Under the pieces are notes generated by a model. It searched no databases. It saw nothing but the letters and a program-made list of their open reading frames with translations, and had not been told where the DNA came from. A stretch of 22,094 nt of DNA from Chrysomallon squamiferum (lineage: Eukaryota > Mollusca > Gastropoda > Neomphalida > Peltospiridae), in the NCBI GenBank assembly GCA_012295275.1, contig CM022675.1, positions 1,675,925 to 1,698,018 on the forward strand, read 5' to 3'. Numbering within the stretch: the first letter of the stretch is position 1; every line of letters starts with the position of its first letter. Below are positions 1-9,770 of the stretch, in pieces. The translations under genes were made by a program, and so were the position numbers.

Positions 1-345
1 AACATCTTGACATTCTCGTCCAAAGTGTATTTTATTATGACTGTTAATTCTGTATGATATATGTTTATATGTGTATATATATATATATATATATTTTAAT
101 CTGGTTACTTTAATCATGCTTGACTAAGTACTTATCTACGAACCTGTATACATCTATGCATCTACCTACCTCTTTATAATTCTGTTTTCTCTGTGTTTAT
201 CTACACCTCTGTTTGTCAGTTTGTTATTCCTGTTCATTCGATATTTTTCTATTTCATTTCAATTTCGTTTAGTTAGCCTTATTCTTATTTTTTCAATGTA
301 TTTTATTATTATATGTCAATTCTGTATGACACTTTTTCTGGTCTA
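1..345. repeat. Family B repeat, copy 1 (left-truncated by window)
   Basis: The first 60 bases (AACATCTTGACATTCTC, then GTGTATTTTATT and TTAATTCTGTAT) recur at 10359-10425. The matching continues through TGGTTACTTTAATCATG, CTCTGTTTGTCAGTTTGTTATT and GTTTAGTTAGC to about 345. A second TTATTATATGTCAATTCTGTATGA motif at about 306 repeats the one at about 30, suggesting an internal period near 280 bases. Confidence 0.65.
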
Positions 346-980
346 ATTTGTTTATTTATTTATTTATTTACTTATTTATTTTTTTCTTTGATTTATGTTA
401 ATCTGGTAGTTAATTATATTTCACTAAAAGCAGTAGTAGTTGTAGTTATATTAGTAAGGGTAGTAGCAGCAGCAGTAGTAATATTAGTAGTATTCGTATG
501 AATAAACAATGAATAGATTAAATCTTCGTTTTGCATTAATGACGAATGGACACTACCATCTACGCAAGTACCTACTTACTATTTTCTACCTAAGTGTGTA
601 ACTAAATATCTACCCAACGTTTTGTGATTACATCTCTTCTCCCGTTCCTCTTCCATTCATTTATCTACCTAACTATTTATTGTCTTTTTTCATCTTGTTG
701 TTATTGTCATTATTATTCTTTTTGGTCAATATATTTATTTGTTGTCCTTTTATTTTACTTTCGTTCCTTTCTAGTTGGTTATTTTTTTTGTTTGTTTAAT
801 TTATTTATTTATTATTATTTTGTTTTTCTACTTTTTACTTTTCTTTCTCTTTCTTTTATTATTATTATCATTTTCATTCTTTTCTAACTAATAGATGACA
901 TTTTGCAATGATATTTAAAGAGTATTAGAAAATACTCAGAAAAAGAACATTAGCTTTGACATTTATTTACGTTTGTTACG
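346..980. other. Low-complexity AT-rich stretch
   Basis: The stretch holds (TTTA)n at 352-378, an interrupted GTA trinucleotide run at about 430-500, CTAC-rich sequence at 540-620 and T-rich sequence with TTA runs to 890. Open frames here translate only simple repeats. No gene is seen. Confidence 0.6.
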
Positions 981-1150
981 AGAGTAAGTCTGACATTAGT
1001 GTAGATAATAATACATCGAGTGTTGTAGCTGTTGTTAGAAACACACAAACAGATTTAACTCCATACATCTCGAGTCTACTGCCCTACGGAGATGGTTCAC
1101 TGGTCGAGTAGGCGTTGCTATTAGTTCGTTTGTACCTGTGTTCGTGCGTG
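980..1150 (-). repeat. Family C SINE-like element, copy 1
   Basis: It is homologous to 1578-1768 (opposite orientation) and 10803-10995. Shared blocks include AGATAATAATACATCGA, CATCTCGAGTCTACTG and TGGTTCACTGGTCGAGTAGG. On the minus strand, 1075-1086 reads TAGGGCAGTAGA, close to the RNA polymerase III A-box consensus TRGCNNAGYNGG, so a tRNA-derived SINE is plausible. A (GT)n tract borders it on the right. Confidence 0.6.
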
Positions 1151-1199
1151 TGTTTATCTTCGTATGTGTCCCTACATACATATATATACATAATCTATC

Positions 1200-1252
1200 G
1201 CTCTTGCTGTATATATGTGTGTGTGTGTGTGTATGTGTGTGTATGTGTATAA

Positions 1253-1292
<40 letters not shown>

Positions 1293-1310
1293 GTAATAAT
1301 AATCATAACA
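1200..1310. repeat. (GT)n and (AAT)n microsatellites
   Basis: An imperfect (GT)n tract at 1214-1250 is followed by (AAT)n from about 1258 to 1305, lying between family C copy 1 and family D copy 1. Confidence 0.9.
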
Positions 1311-1340
1311 ATATCAATGAGAATAAATTATGTCTCCTCG

Positions 1341-1482
1341 CACAACTTAAGTAAATGATGCTGGCGGACAAGGCTGCTGTTATGCGGTAACAAACAGTCA
1401 CAAGGATGGACGGATTAAAGTACATAAATGGTTACATTGACAGACATGTATATAGATAGAAAGATAAATAAATAAATAAATA
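1341..1482 (+). repeat. Family D element, copy 1 (SINE-like 3' tail)
   Basis: Bases 1341-1381 are identical to the reverse complement of 6495-6535. Homology continues through GGTAACAAACAGTCACAA and GATGGACG, then a diverged stretch, to GTATATAGATAGAAAGATAA and an (ATAA)n tail ending near 1482. A conserved body with a terminal simple A-rich tail is typical of short retroposons. No coding capacity is seen. Confidence 0.68.
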
Positions 1483-1526
1483 TAAGCATGCAAAACGTGA
1501 ACCAAGGGCTAAATAAGATATACCCA

Positions 1527-1532
1527 CATGCA

Positions 1533-1580
<48 letters not shown>
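1527..1580. repeat. (CA)n microsatellite
   Basis: An almost pure CA dinucleotide run of about 50 bases lies between family D copy 1 and family C copy 2. Confidence 0.93.
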
Positions 1581-1583
<3 letters not shown>

Positions 1584-1768
1584 ACAAACGAAGAAATAAC
1601 AACGCCTACTCGACCAGTGAAGCATGTCCGTAGCGCAGTAGACTCCAGATGTATGCAGCTAAATCTGTTTGTTACAAAAGCTACAACAATCGCTATATTA
1701 TTATCTATACAAAATGGGAGACTTACTATCATAACACATGAATGAGTTTAGGCAATCTTAGAAGGATG
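1578..1768 (+). repeat. Family C SINE-like element, copy 2
   Basis: This copy is inverted relative to copy 1. The A-box-like TAGCGCAGTAGA is at 1631-1642 on this strand, matching TRGCNNAGYNGG except for the last base. A B-box candidate downstream is degenerate. The right part (GGGAGACTTAC, GCAATCTTAG) is shared with copy 3 at 10803-10855, so the element extends at least to 1768. Confidence 0.6.
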
Positions 1769-1773
1769 TTTAT

Positions 1774-1893
1774 GTGTGCGTGTGTGTGTGTGTGTGTGTG
1801 TGCGTTTGTGTGTGTCTGTGTGTGTGCGTTTGTGTGTGTGTGCGTTTGTGTGTGTCTGTGAGTGTGCGTTTGTGTTTGTGTGTGTGTGTGTCT
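1774..1893. repeat. Imperfect (GT)n microsatellite
   Basis: A GT-rich tract with regular GCGTTT interruptions. The Cys-Val open frame across it is only translated repeat. Confidence 0.92.
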
Positions 1894-1985
1894 TGGCATT
1901 GGTATCTCAATGTATGTATGCGTGCAAAATATGAAAATGAAACATTTATTACTTCATTTAATTATATTTGTATATGTATATATAT

Positions 1986-1987
<2 letters not shown>

Positions 1988-2044
<57 letters not shown>

Positions 2045-2082
2045 CAGAGAGAGAAAGAGTGAGAGAAAGAGACAGAGAGATT
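1988..2082. repeat. (GA)n microsatellite
   Basis: A pure GA run to about 2035 continues as GA with ACA and AAA interruptions. It is a homopurine mirror repeat on this strand. Confidence 0.93.
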
Positions 2083-2194
2083 ATATATATATGTTTAGCA
2101 ATTACGTACAAGGTATGAAGTACAGACAAACTGATTGGATGTTGAATTTATTTGTAAATATTATTTCATTGATGCAGTATTTCTGAATGTAGAC

Positions 2195-2858
2195 GCAGTG
2201 AAATATTGTCATGGGGTCAACGTCGTTACTTTAATATCAACTGATGAATCGGGGTGGTACATCTATCAGAATGGTGAGAGAGGCTCAGAGAAGTGTGTGT
2301 GCAGGAGTAGCGTCAATGACAGGAGTTCATCGCCGTCTCATGCTTCTACTGACAGCGTTAATCTCAGGAACAGCAATTGCGTGATCTGTTTTACCTCCAT
2401 CATGAACTCCGGTCCAGACCGTGACGCTGCCATCGGCCTATCTGTTAAGATGAACGACGTTGTCTGCATCATTTCGTTCTCCCATCCCCTCCATACATGA
2501 CGCCTACCATCCACAAAGTGAACACAAAACTGTATTCGTCTGTGAATACTGTCTGATTCCACTGTGTGCGACACCAGTGTTAGTGTATTGTGACCCATCT
2601 CAGACGTTCCTGAATGTGACGCGCTCTCAGGGTAACAACTACAACAGGGCGACGTGCTTGTAATACAGCAGCACGGAGACGGTAACGGACAGTTTGAGCA
2701 TGAATTATAGTGCCTGCGACGTCGTGAACGCGTTGGCCGGCATTAAGCCGTTACATTGCTTCATGGCTTTCATTTTCCCAACCGAGTCTGCACGTGCAGT
2801 AGATATACCGGCGTGCACTGTGACAAATGTGTTATTTTCATTTCCCAAAGCGACATGA
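2195..2858 (+). pseudogene. Decayed coding-like region, possible galactose-binding/F-type lectin-like domain
   Basis: This segment stands out as non-repetitive and clearly richer in G+C than its surroundings. One frame is open up to 2500 and contains NGERGSEKC (about 2273-2299). The frame used from 2316 onward carries VTLPSAYLLR (2421-2450), interrupted by a stop at 2451. It then carries YCDPSQTFLNVTR (2586-2624) and ATCL, a stop at 2661, and YSSTETVTDS, and stays open to a stop at 2856. Motif order and spacing resemble F-type lectin/galactose-binding ectodomains, which end in a strand around a final cysteine such as CEVEVY. Mixed frames and internal stops point to a pseudogene or exon relic. 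Sequencing indels in a live exon cannot be excluded. The family suggestion is inference from short motifs; the coding-like texture is more certain. Confidence 0.38.
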
Positions 2859-2940
2859 CACATACAGCTAACAGATTACCACGTTTTATCACTTTATTTT
2901 AACAGAAATGGTGTTGGCAGCGTTAGAGCTAGTAGATACG

Positions 2941-2985
<45 letters not shown>

Positions 2986-3011
2986 ATGTATACTCATATA
3001 CACACAGATTA

Positions 3012-3046
<35 letters not shown>

Positions 3047-3290
3047 AACGTACATACACACAGACACACATATAACACATATATACACACATATACACAC
3101 ACATATACACAGACACTCTTACATAACTACGTACATACATACATACATACATACAAACATAAAAGCATTCATGCATACCAACTTACAAACTTATTATTAT
3201 CTGCTATCCGATCTTACTCTGTCATTAGACATAATCAGCAAACACACGCCCACACACCCACACACACACACACACCCACACACACAAGAT
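2941..3290. repeat. CA/TA/ACAT simple-repeat cluster
   Basis: (CA)n occurs at 2943-2983, (TA)n at about 3011-3040, mixed CACATA sequence to 3118, (ACAT)n at about 3131-3155 and (CA)n with CCC interruptions at 3241-3288. Confidence 0.9.
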
Positions 3291-3560
3291 AAATGAAATA
3301 TAAAGGTGCCTGAATTAACTAATGTAGCTGAAAGAAGATATGAATGTTTTGTAAAATACAAACAAAATTGCAGGCTGTTATATAAACAGCTAAAATAGTC
3401 TTAACCATTTAGTTTAAGAAATAAAAAGAAGTAAGAAACAGTTGAAAACACGTATGAAAGCAGCACGTGTGTTCAGCCAACTGAAACGAGTATGTACTGT
3501 AAGGTCGGTAGGAAACTTTACACGTAAACAAACGTAAAATGTAAAATGTACAGTGAAGCC
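3291..3560. other. AT-rich sequence, no recognised feature
   Basis: The sequence is unique-looking, with no long open frame, no matched repeat family and no splice-bounded exon that I can support. Confidence 0.5.
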
Positions 3561-3760
3561 TTCTTTAATCACTTTCTTTAGTAGTAGAATAGCAGCACTA
3601 GCAGTGATAGTAGTAGTGTCAACAATAGTAATAATAATGTTAGTAAGTAGAGTATTAGCAGTGGTAAAATCAGTATATATAGACAGTATTTACAGTTATG
3701 ATGTGAGAATTAGTATTAATCTAATACTAGTAATAGTAGGAGTAGTAAATACTCAATAGC
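3561..3760. repeat. Degenerate (AGT)n trinucleotide array
   Basis: GTA/AGT trinucleotides are heavily interrupted, similar in texture to 430-500 and 18050-18300. The Val/Ser/Ile-rich frame across it has no other support. Confidence 0.65.
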
Positions 3761-4380
3761 GCCTCTATTTTTGGAGAGCCATTCTATTTTGAACTGTTTC
3801 TTTACAGGTATTGGGAAAAGAGATAGAAGGGTATATATATATATATTAGACTGATGTACAGCGGGAGAGAAACAGAAACATGTACACATGCATAGATAGA
3901 CAAACAGTTATAAAGCAATTATCTGACAATCTACCTTCGTTCCTTTTATTTGATTAGCTTATTTTTAGTTCATTTAATTGTTTAATTATTATTATTGTTG
4001 TTGTTGTTGACGTTGTTGTCGTTGTAGCACTTAGTAATATAACAAAACGAGAAACACGTTGTGCACGGTGACTCTTCCAGTCATTACAGAGGCTCGCTTA
4101 CCCAAAGCTGCCTATGTATAAAAACTGGGTATGTAACAAATGTTAATAGTCCTCACGTGTTTAGTATCTTTTGTTAGACGGACTGAAACACGTTGTTATA
4201 AATGATAATTGCAAAAATAAACTTTAACGTTCATTGCTTTTAACCCACTGTTGCTCATTACAGACTAATACAGACTGTGGACATTTAAAAAGAAAGAACA
4301 CTCTCTTTTCTGTCACACTTCAGTTAACATTTAGCAACTGTGAGAGTGACGGTGAAATACAGCGTGAACATTGGCATGCA
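3761..4380. other. AT-rich intergenic sequence
   Basis: The stretch includes a short (TA)n at about 3833-3846 and a (TTG)n run near 3995-4022. The remainder is unique-looking, without a recognisable gene or repeat family. Confidence 0.5.
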
Positions 4381-4382
4381 CA

Positions 4383-4443
<61 letters not shown>
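4383..4443. repeat. (ATT)n microsatellite
   Basis: About 20 uninterrupted ATT units. They create Leu- or Ile-homopolymer frames that are not genes. Confidence 0.95.
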
Positions 4444-4684
4444 CATATGACGTATTTCGTATTAAAAATCGTACGAGAAGAAACACTAGTTGTTTTCATG
4501 ATATTAAAATTAATACTATTACGTTACACAGACAAATATATGAAGTGGAAGCCAAAAGAAGACTGAAATTACGTTAAAACGAACAGAACAAATATCAAAC
4601 AAATAAATTCATAGCAAAATTAAATAAATAAATAAAATTATAAACAAAGATAAAGAGGTACAAAAATACTGAGTTGTAGAGAGG

Positions 4685-4798
<114 letters not shown>

Positions 4799-4804
4799 TA
4801 TGAT

Positions 4805-4980
4805 GCAATAGTTAAACCAGTTATTCATTGGACAAGATGGTTTCTTTGTGCTTACCATATAAATACAGCTAAACACATCGTGAGATGCAGTTTTATGTTT
4901 TATTCTAAACACATTGAACTGTGTAAGTGAGGACAAAGCTTCATTTGTGAGTGTCACAAGAAACAAGGTAGGTTCACGTT
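4805..4980. repeat. Family G repeat, copy 1 (diverged)
   Basis: It shares TTCTTT, ACCATATAAATA, GATGCAGTTTTATGTTTTATTC and the 16-base AAACAAGGTAGGTTCA block with 18690-18825. The block order is the same as at 9100-9300 and 18645-18830. It is the most diverged of three copies. Confidence 0.42.
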
Positions 4981-5089
4981 ACCTTACTTCAGTTAATATG
5001 TTTGTGTTGTCTGTACATTATCATGCATCTGACTTTATCAAATGTATGTATGTATATTCTCTATGTAACAAAAGACGTATCAGCAGATT

Positions 5090-5345
5090 TATTATTACCT
5101 CAGTTCTTGATTTTTGTTTATGCTGAGGTTGCTGTTGTTCAGTTCTGCAGTCTAGTCTTAACTGAGAGTAAAACAAAAGAATTCAGTTTTAAATAAATAA
5201 TAATTACCAAGATATGCAAAAATCATTACTGCATGAAATTTAAACTGACAGTAAACTGTAAAAAGGGTGAAAGTGTTTTTGATCTGATAAAATCAAAGTT
5301 GATGATGCAGATAGCTACAGATATCTTGGTATTAATTGCGTGTAA
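5090..5345 (+). pseudogene. Non-LTR retrotransposon reverse transcriptase relic
   Basis: Three motifs occur in the order expected for the C-terminal half of a LINE reverse transcriptase. FLIFVYAEVAVV (5104-5139) sits where the F/YADD catalytic box should be, with both Asp lost (AEV). HYCMKFKLTVNCKKGESVF (5224-5280) resembles the conserved W-x-L-x-VN-x-x-KT segment. VDDADSYRYLGINC (5298-5339) resembles the D/ES-Y-K-YLG motif. The first two are in the same frame with a stop between them (5194-5196), and the third needs a frameshift. Catalytic residues are gone, so it is inactive. The clade cannot be stated. Confidence 0.55.
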
Positions 5346-6260
5346 AAATAAAGTTCAGTTCAGACTCTCGTACACATTTTTGTAGTCAGGTATGTACTAC
5401 ATGATCTACTTTCGAATGGTGATGACAAACATGTAGGCGATATCCTAAATTAGAAATAATTAAAACGATTGATAAAAAAGATAAGAAATAAAATCATGTT
5501 GTAAAAATAATATAATATGTAAATTATGCGTAATTTTGATCAGCTTAATGCAATATAATTTATACATATTGTAGCAAATCTAAATACTTTTTTACTAAAT
5601 TATTATTCAAAAATAGAATTATGTTTGTTCAGATAGAAAGATATTCAATCCCAGGTGAAAAAAGAAACTAAAAATGCCGCCTTTTTATTTATTCATTATT
5701 TATTTATTTTTATTTTTTAATTATATATATATTTGATTTTTTATTGTTTTGATTTTTTTTTAACATTTCCAGATAGTTAACAACATCTAGTCCGAATCTA
5801 GTAATGTTAAAGTTTTTGAAGAAATCTTATTTCCAGGGATATCTGTATCAAATCTGGACCATCCAGTTATCTTTATAAAAACCTTAATAGAGACAGACGT
5901 AATAATAATAATAATAATAGTTAATTTAATAATGATTTTTGTTTGTTTGTTTTGTTGTTTTTTTTCAAATTCTCTATATTCATATTCTACATATTTGTAT
6001 TGTTACTGTAAATCCACAGTCTTGTTATTAACTTGTATATGTGTAACTATGGATTCTTACTGACTGAAACTGAAACTAACAGAAAACTCTAACTATGTAA
6101 ATATGTATGTCTGGCTGAAGGAATGGCTGTATGTATGTATCTCTGTGTGTAGGTATACATCTATACATGACGCATGTGTTACAGGGTTTATGTATAGTAA
6201 GCCTTTTCTCTTCAACTTTTTTCAATTATCCTTTGTTTTCAGGTAGAAAAAAAGTATTTT
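5346..6260. other. AT-rich sequence without a gene
   Basis: The stretch contains TTTA- and T-rich stretches near 5690-5760, a short (AAT)n near 5900-5920 and TATG runs near 6125-6140. Decayed downstream sequence of the reverse transcriptase relic may be included, but no motif is recognisable. Confidence 0.5.
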
Positions 6261-6285
6261 AATGATTTTTTTCATTTGTTTTAAT

Positions 6286-6301
6286 TATTCTTCTTCTTCT
6301 T

Positions 6302-6332
<31 letters not shown>

Positions 6333-6372
6333 TTATTATTATTATTATTATTATTACAATTATTATTATTCA
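6286..6372. repeat. Compound (TTC)n(TTA)n microsatellite
   Basis: About 13 TTC units switch directly to about 7 TTA units and then to interrupted TTA. The poly-Ser/poly-Tyr frame over it is an artefact of the repeat. Confidence 0.94.
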
Positions 6373-6405
6373 TTTAGTTACTTTTTGTTTTCATTTGTTT
6401 TTGTC

Positions 6406-6535
6406 TTTATTTATTTATTTATTTATCTTTCTATCTATATACGTGTCTTTCAATCTTTCCTTTCGTCCATCGTTGTGATTGTTTGTTACCAGAAAACAGC
6501 AGCCTTGTCCGCCAGCATCATTTACTTAAGTTGTG
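6406..6535 (-). repeat. Family D element, copy 2
   Basis: This is the inverted counterpart of 1341-1482. The 41-base block 6495-6535 is a perfect match, and the (TTTA)n plus TATCTTTCTATCTATATAC at the left corresponds to the other copy's A-rich tail. The preserved tail in both copies supports a retroposon with a defined 3' end. Confidence 0.68.
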
Positions 6536-6807
6536 CAATTGCAGCAATAGTAATGGTAATATATGTATTAGAAGTCATAGTAATACTAGTAATAGCAGTA
6601 ATACTACAAACCTTCATACCTACGTTTTATCTTATGTTCATCTGTCTATTCATTTATCTACATATCTACGTTTTTTATTGTATTCTATTCTTCTTTACTT
6701 TAGTTTAGTGTTAATTATATTTTTTTTAATTATTGTTTCTACTTTTATTTATTTTTTCTCTATTATAAAGATTTATAAGAACATTTGTTTGATTTTATTT
6801 ATCCCGT

Positions 6808-6894
6808 AGTCGAATATAAATAACACGATATATTTGTTTGAATTCTGTTTGCCCATCAAAGCTGATGTAAATAAAATTAAAGTAAAACTTTCAC
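6808..6894. repeat. Family B repeat, copy 2 (cut by assembly gap)
   Basis: GATATATTTGTTTGAAT, AAGCTGATGTAAATAAAATT and AAGTAAAACTTTCAC match 10268-10335 closely. The match stops exactly at the N run, so the remainder of this copy probably lies in unassembled sequence. Confidence 0.7.
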
Positions 6895-7094
6895 NNNNNN
6901 NNNNNNNNNNNNNNNNNNNNNNNNNNNNNNNNNNNNNNNNNNNNNNNNNNNNNNNNNNNNNNNNNNNNNNNNNNNNNNNNNNNNNNNNNNNNNNNNNNNN
7001 NNNNNNNNNNNNNNNNNNNNNNNNNNNNNNNNNNNNNNNNNNNNNNNNNNNNNNNNNNNNNNNNNNNNNNNNNNNNNNNNNNNNNNNNNNNNNN
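6895..7094. other. Assembly gap (200 N)
   Basis: Exactly 200 undetermined bases, suggesting a nominal rather than measured gap size. The right flank is a trinucleotide array, a common cause of assembly failure. Confidence 0.97.
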
Positions 7095-7655
7095 ACTAAT
7101 ATTACCATTACTACTACTATTAATATTACTCACTACTATTATTATTACTACTACTATTATTACTATTATTATTATTATTATTATTACTACTACTATTATT
7201 ACTACTACTACTACTATTATTATTATTAATAATTAATATTACTACTACTACTACTACCATTATTAATACTCACTACTATTATTACTATTACCACCATTCA
7301 CACATTACTATTACTAATACCATTATTATTATTACTTATTACTTCACTACCACATTATTATTACTATTACCATTACCACATTATTATTACCATTACTATT
7401 ACTATTACCATTATTTACTACTACTACTTTATTACTATTACTACTACTACTATTATTACTACTACTACATTACTACTACTACTATTATTATTACTACTAT
7501 TATTATTACTACTACTATTACTATTACTATTATTATTATTATTACTATTACTATTATTATTATTATTATTATTACTACTACTACTATTATTACTATTACT
7601 ATTACTATTATTATTATTATTATTATTATTACTATTATTATTATTATTATTGTTT
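7095..7655. repeat. TTA/CTA trinucleotide satellite array
   Basis: About 560 bases are made almost entirely of TTA, CTA and CCA triplets with occasional phase shifts. One frame is poly-Tyr, and the reverse gives poly-Asn/Ser. It adjoins the gap, so its true length is unknown. Confidence 0.93.
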
Positions 7656-8240
7656 ATCAATAGCTCTTTGTGCATTTAGTTACACCCATTTTTTTAATGT
7701 TATTTAAACAAACAGTACAGCATCACCAATGTGGACAGCACGATGTAATATCGCTATGTGAATGATTGTCATTGATAAGAATGAAGAGAATTGTAAGTAC
7801 AGTAGAAATTGTATTAAATAAAATTAAAATTATTTGTTAGAGAGTTTGAGATACTTGAAAGCAGCGTTACTAAATTGCTGAGACAGTAGACATGTAGAAT
7901 AGCATTATAAACGTATTCAGTTACCTGCAATTAAATATAAAACATTTTCAAATCTTAGTTTCAGAACAAAAGAGTAAGAAGGATAAGTCATGGTTAATTT
8001 GACACACGAGCACAACTGATAAGACGTTTCGCTTGTGTCAAATAACAGAGATAAAAGTTGTAAATGTACCACTGTGTAATGACTAGAAATTTATCAAATC
8101 TAACAATGAATAATTACATAGTTAGAACTTGAACATTTCTGATTTTTTCAATATTAAATAATTTGTAAAGAAATTTTGCAACAGGGATGAATATGTTTAG
8201 AAATAAACAGATTTTGTTCATTGATAATTACAAACTAATG
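7656..8240. other. AT-rich sequence with faint repeat similarity
   Basis: Some words (GCAATTAAATA followed by AAGAACAAA-like blocks; CATCACC) recur near 8590-8625 and 9727-9755, hinting at another old repeat. No gene is seen. Confidence 0.4.
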
Positions 8241-8285
8241 ATTATGATGATGACGACGACGATGATGAAGATGATGATGATGATG

Positions 8286-8327
<42 letters not shown>

Positions 8328-8345
8328 GTAATAATAATAGTAATT
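8238..8345. repeat. Compound (GAT)n(AAT)n microsatellite
   Basis: GAT/GAC triplets change into a run of about 16 AAT units. It is followed within 35 bases by family A copy 1. Confidence 0.93.
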
Positions 8346-8369
8346 TAATTGCATAACGAATCTTCTACA

Positions 8370-8545
8370 CAGACTGTGAGAGCTTTCAAAATAAATTACG
8401 ATGTTAAAAGAAACGGGATGTGATAGATATTATATCTGCGGATGTTAGGGAGTAACATAAAGTTGTATTTTCAGATAAATGGTGTATACACTGTTCAAAA
8501 TAAAAAATTAGATCTTACATATATCTCTCAGTCAGTTTAAATACG
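8370..8545 (+). repeat. Family A repeat, copy 1
   Basis: Diagnostic blocks in order are ACTGTGAGAGCTTTCA, ATTATATCTGCGGATGTTAG, AAAGTTGTATTTTCAGAT, AATGGTGTATACACT and ATATCTCTCAGTCAGT. The strand sign is arbitrary, set by the commonest orientation. Confidence 0.7.
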
Positions 8546-9030
8546 AGAAAGATTTAGGATTTCCACAAAGTCAGAAATAAATTAGCAATTAAATAAAAGC
8601 TTTCAAATTTATCTTTAAGAACAAATGAGTTAAACTTAGAATTCTCACTTACTCAGCACTAAATAAACAGATAATTTATAAAATTAAATAACACAAAGAT
8701 TGTATGATTTTAGATATGTCTGTTGCATCTTTAAAATATATACATATATATTTTTTTAAAGGGAATGCAGGTGGAACACACTAAATAATCGACGTACGTG
8801 CATTTAAACGCGTTTAAAAATACCAGACAAGTTTGTGAACAAAGTCTTATAAAACTGGTTTGAGTGACACTAAATTTAGGACAGCGGTCTCTTTTAACAC
8901 GCTTACCTCAATTATCATACAAATAATTAATCCTCGTGATTTTCTTCGTCATAAAAGTGATGCCGTCGAAACCTAGTAACTATTAACATTGAAAAGTTCA
9001 TAGAAGTCAGCCAAACAAGAAACAACAACA
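8546..9030. other. AT-rich sequence, possible distal family A remnant
   Basis: GCGGTCTCTTTTAACACGC and TACCTCAATTATCAT at about 8883-8918 resemble the far end of family A copies 3 and 6. The rest is unassigned, and no coding signal was found. Confidence 0.4.
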
Positions 9031-9094
9031 AAGAAAAAAAAAAAATAATAATAATAATAAAATAAAAAAGAAATGTTTTTATACAGTAGTTATG

Positions 9095-9300
9095 ACTTCA
9101 CATGACATGTGATTTAAAATCGGTGATACATTGAAACAAGCTTTCTTTTTTTCTTTTCACAAAAATACTTTAAAGCTCATCTTAATACACATTTTTACAC
9201 TTCTTTCCAAACACATCACATAGTGTATTATATATATAATATATTAGTGCGTGTGTGTACGTATCTTACTTCAATAAATGTAAAAGTCACTAATTTTATA
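9095..9300 (+). repeat. Family G repeat, copy 2
   Basis: GTGATTTAAAATCGGTGATA, CATTGAAA, TCTTAATACACA, TTTCTTTCCA and ATCACATAGTG recur in the same order at 18650-18770. Both copies follow an A-rich plus (AAT)n stretch. Confidence 0.68.
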
Positions 9301-9339
9301 TTTTGTATCTGTGATTCTTCAGGAAACGTAGATTATGTA

Positions 9340-9430
9340 CACACTGCTGCAGCTATCACTGCTGGTACTACTACTACTACAACCACTACTACTACTGCTA
9401 CACTAACACTAACGTTAATACTAAGACTCA
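9340..9430. repeat. Interrupted ACT/ACC trinucleotide tract
   Basis: ACT, ACA and ACC triplets give a poly-Thr frame. It is short and has no sign of being an exon. Confidence 0.7.
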
Positions 9431-9547
9431 TTTTGGACCAGTGAATATATGATAATATATACTTCTATGTAACATCTTTTCTCAACTTTATTTTTTTTTC
9501 TTAAAGTGGAGAATAAGAATGATAAAATGAAATAAGTTAATACACAG

Positions 9548-9770
9548 ACTGTCTCTGAGAGCTTGCAGACATTTCATGTAAACAGTCAATTAACAACACG
9601 ACAATAAATAAAGTTTTGTCATAATTAGATCTTCTGGTGTTTGATTACAGAGTAAAGAAAACACATCTTATCGTAGCGGGGATTACGAGATGACACGAAA
9701 TTGTATTTTCAGACGAATGGTGTAAACAGTCAGTTAACATCACCGTACAGAACAAAGAATTAATACTTGA
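9548..9770 (+). repeat. Family A repeat, copy 2 (diverged)
   Basis: Matches include AGACTGTCTCTGAGAGCTTG at the left edge and ACACGAAATTGTATTTTCAG, GAATGGTGTAAACAG and ACAGAACAAAGAATTAA at the right. The middle has diverged or holds an insertion. Confidence 0.5.

Noticed and set aside
1631-1705. Functional tRNA gene
   Set aside because: Only an A-box-like motif is present. A proper cloverleaf, anticodon stem and B box are not seen, so a SINE origin fits better.
1415-2062. Overlapping Cys/Val-, Thr/His- and Arg/Glu-rich open frames
   Set aside because: They exist only because (GT)n, (CA)n and (GA)n runs contain no stops.
2316-2381. Signal-peptide-like hydrophobic frame starting at ATG 2316
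   Set aside because: It stops after 22 codons without a donor in the right phase. It is more simply part of the frame-broken lectin-like relic.
6262-6809. 148- and 108-codon open frames
   Set aside because: They consist of (TTC)n/(TTA)n translation plus family D repeat and T-rich hydrophobic sequence. No motif, splice context or conserved start.
7095-7675. Long poly-Tyr frame (+) and poly-Asn/Ser frame (-)
   Set aside because: Pure translation of TTA/CTA triplets; one frame even spans the N gap.
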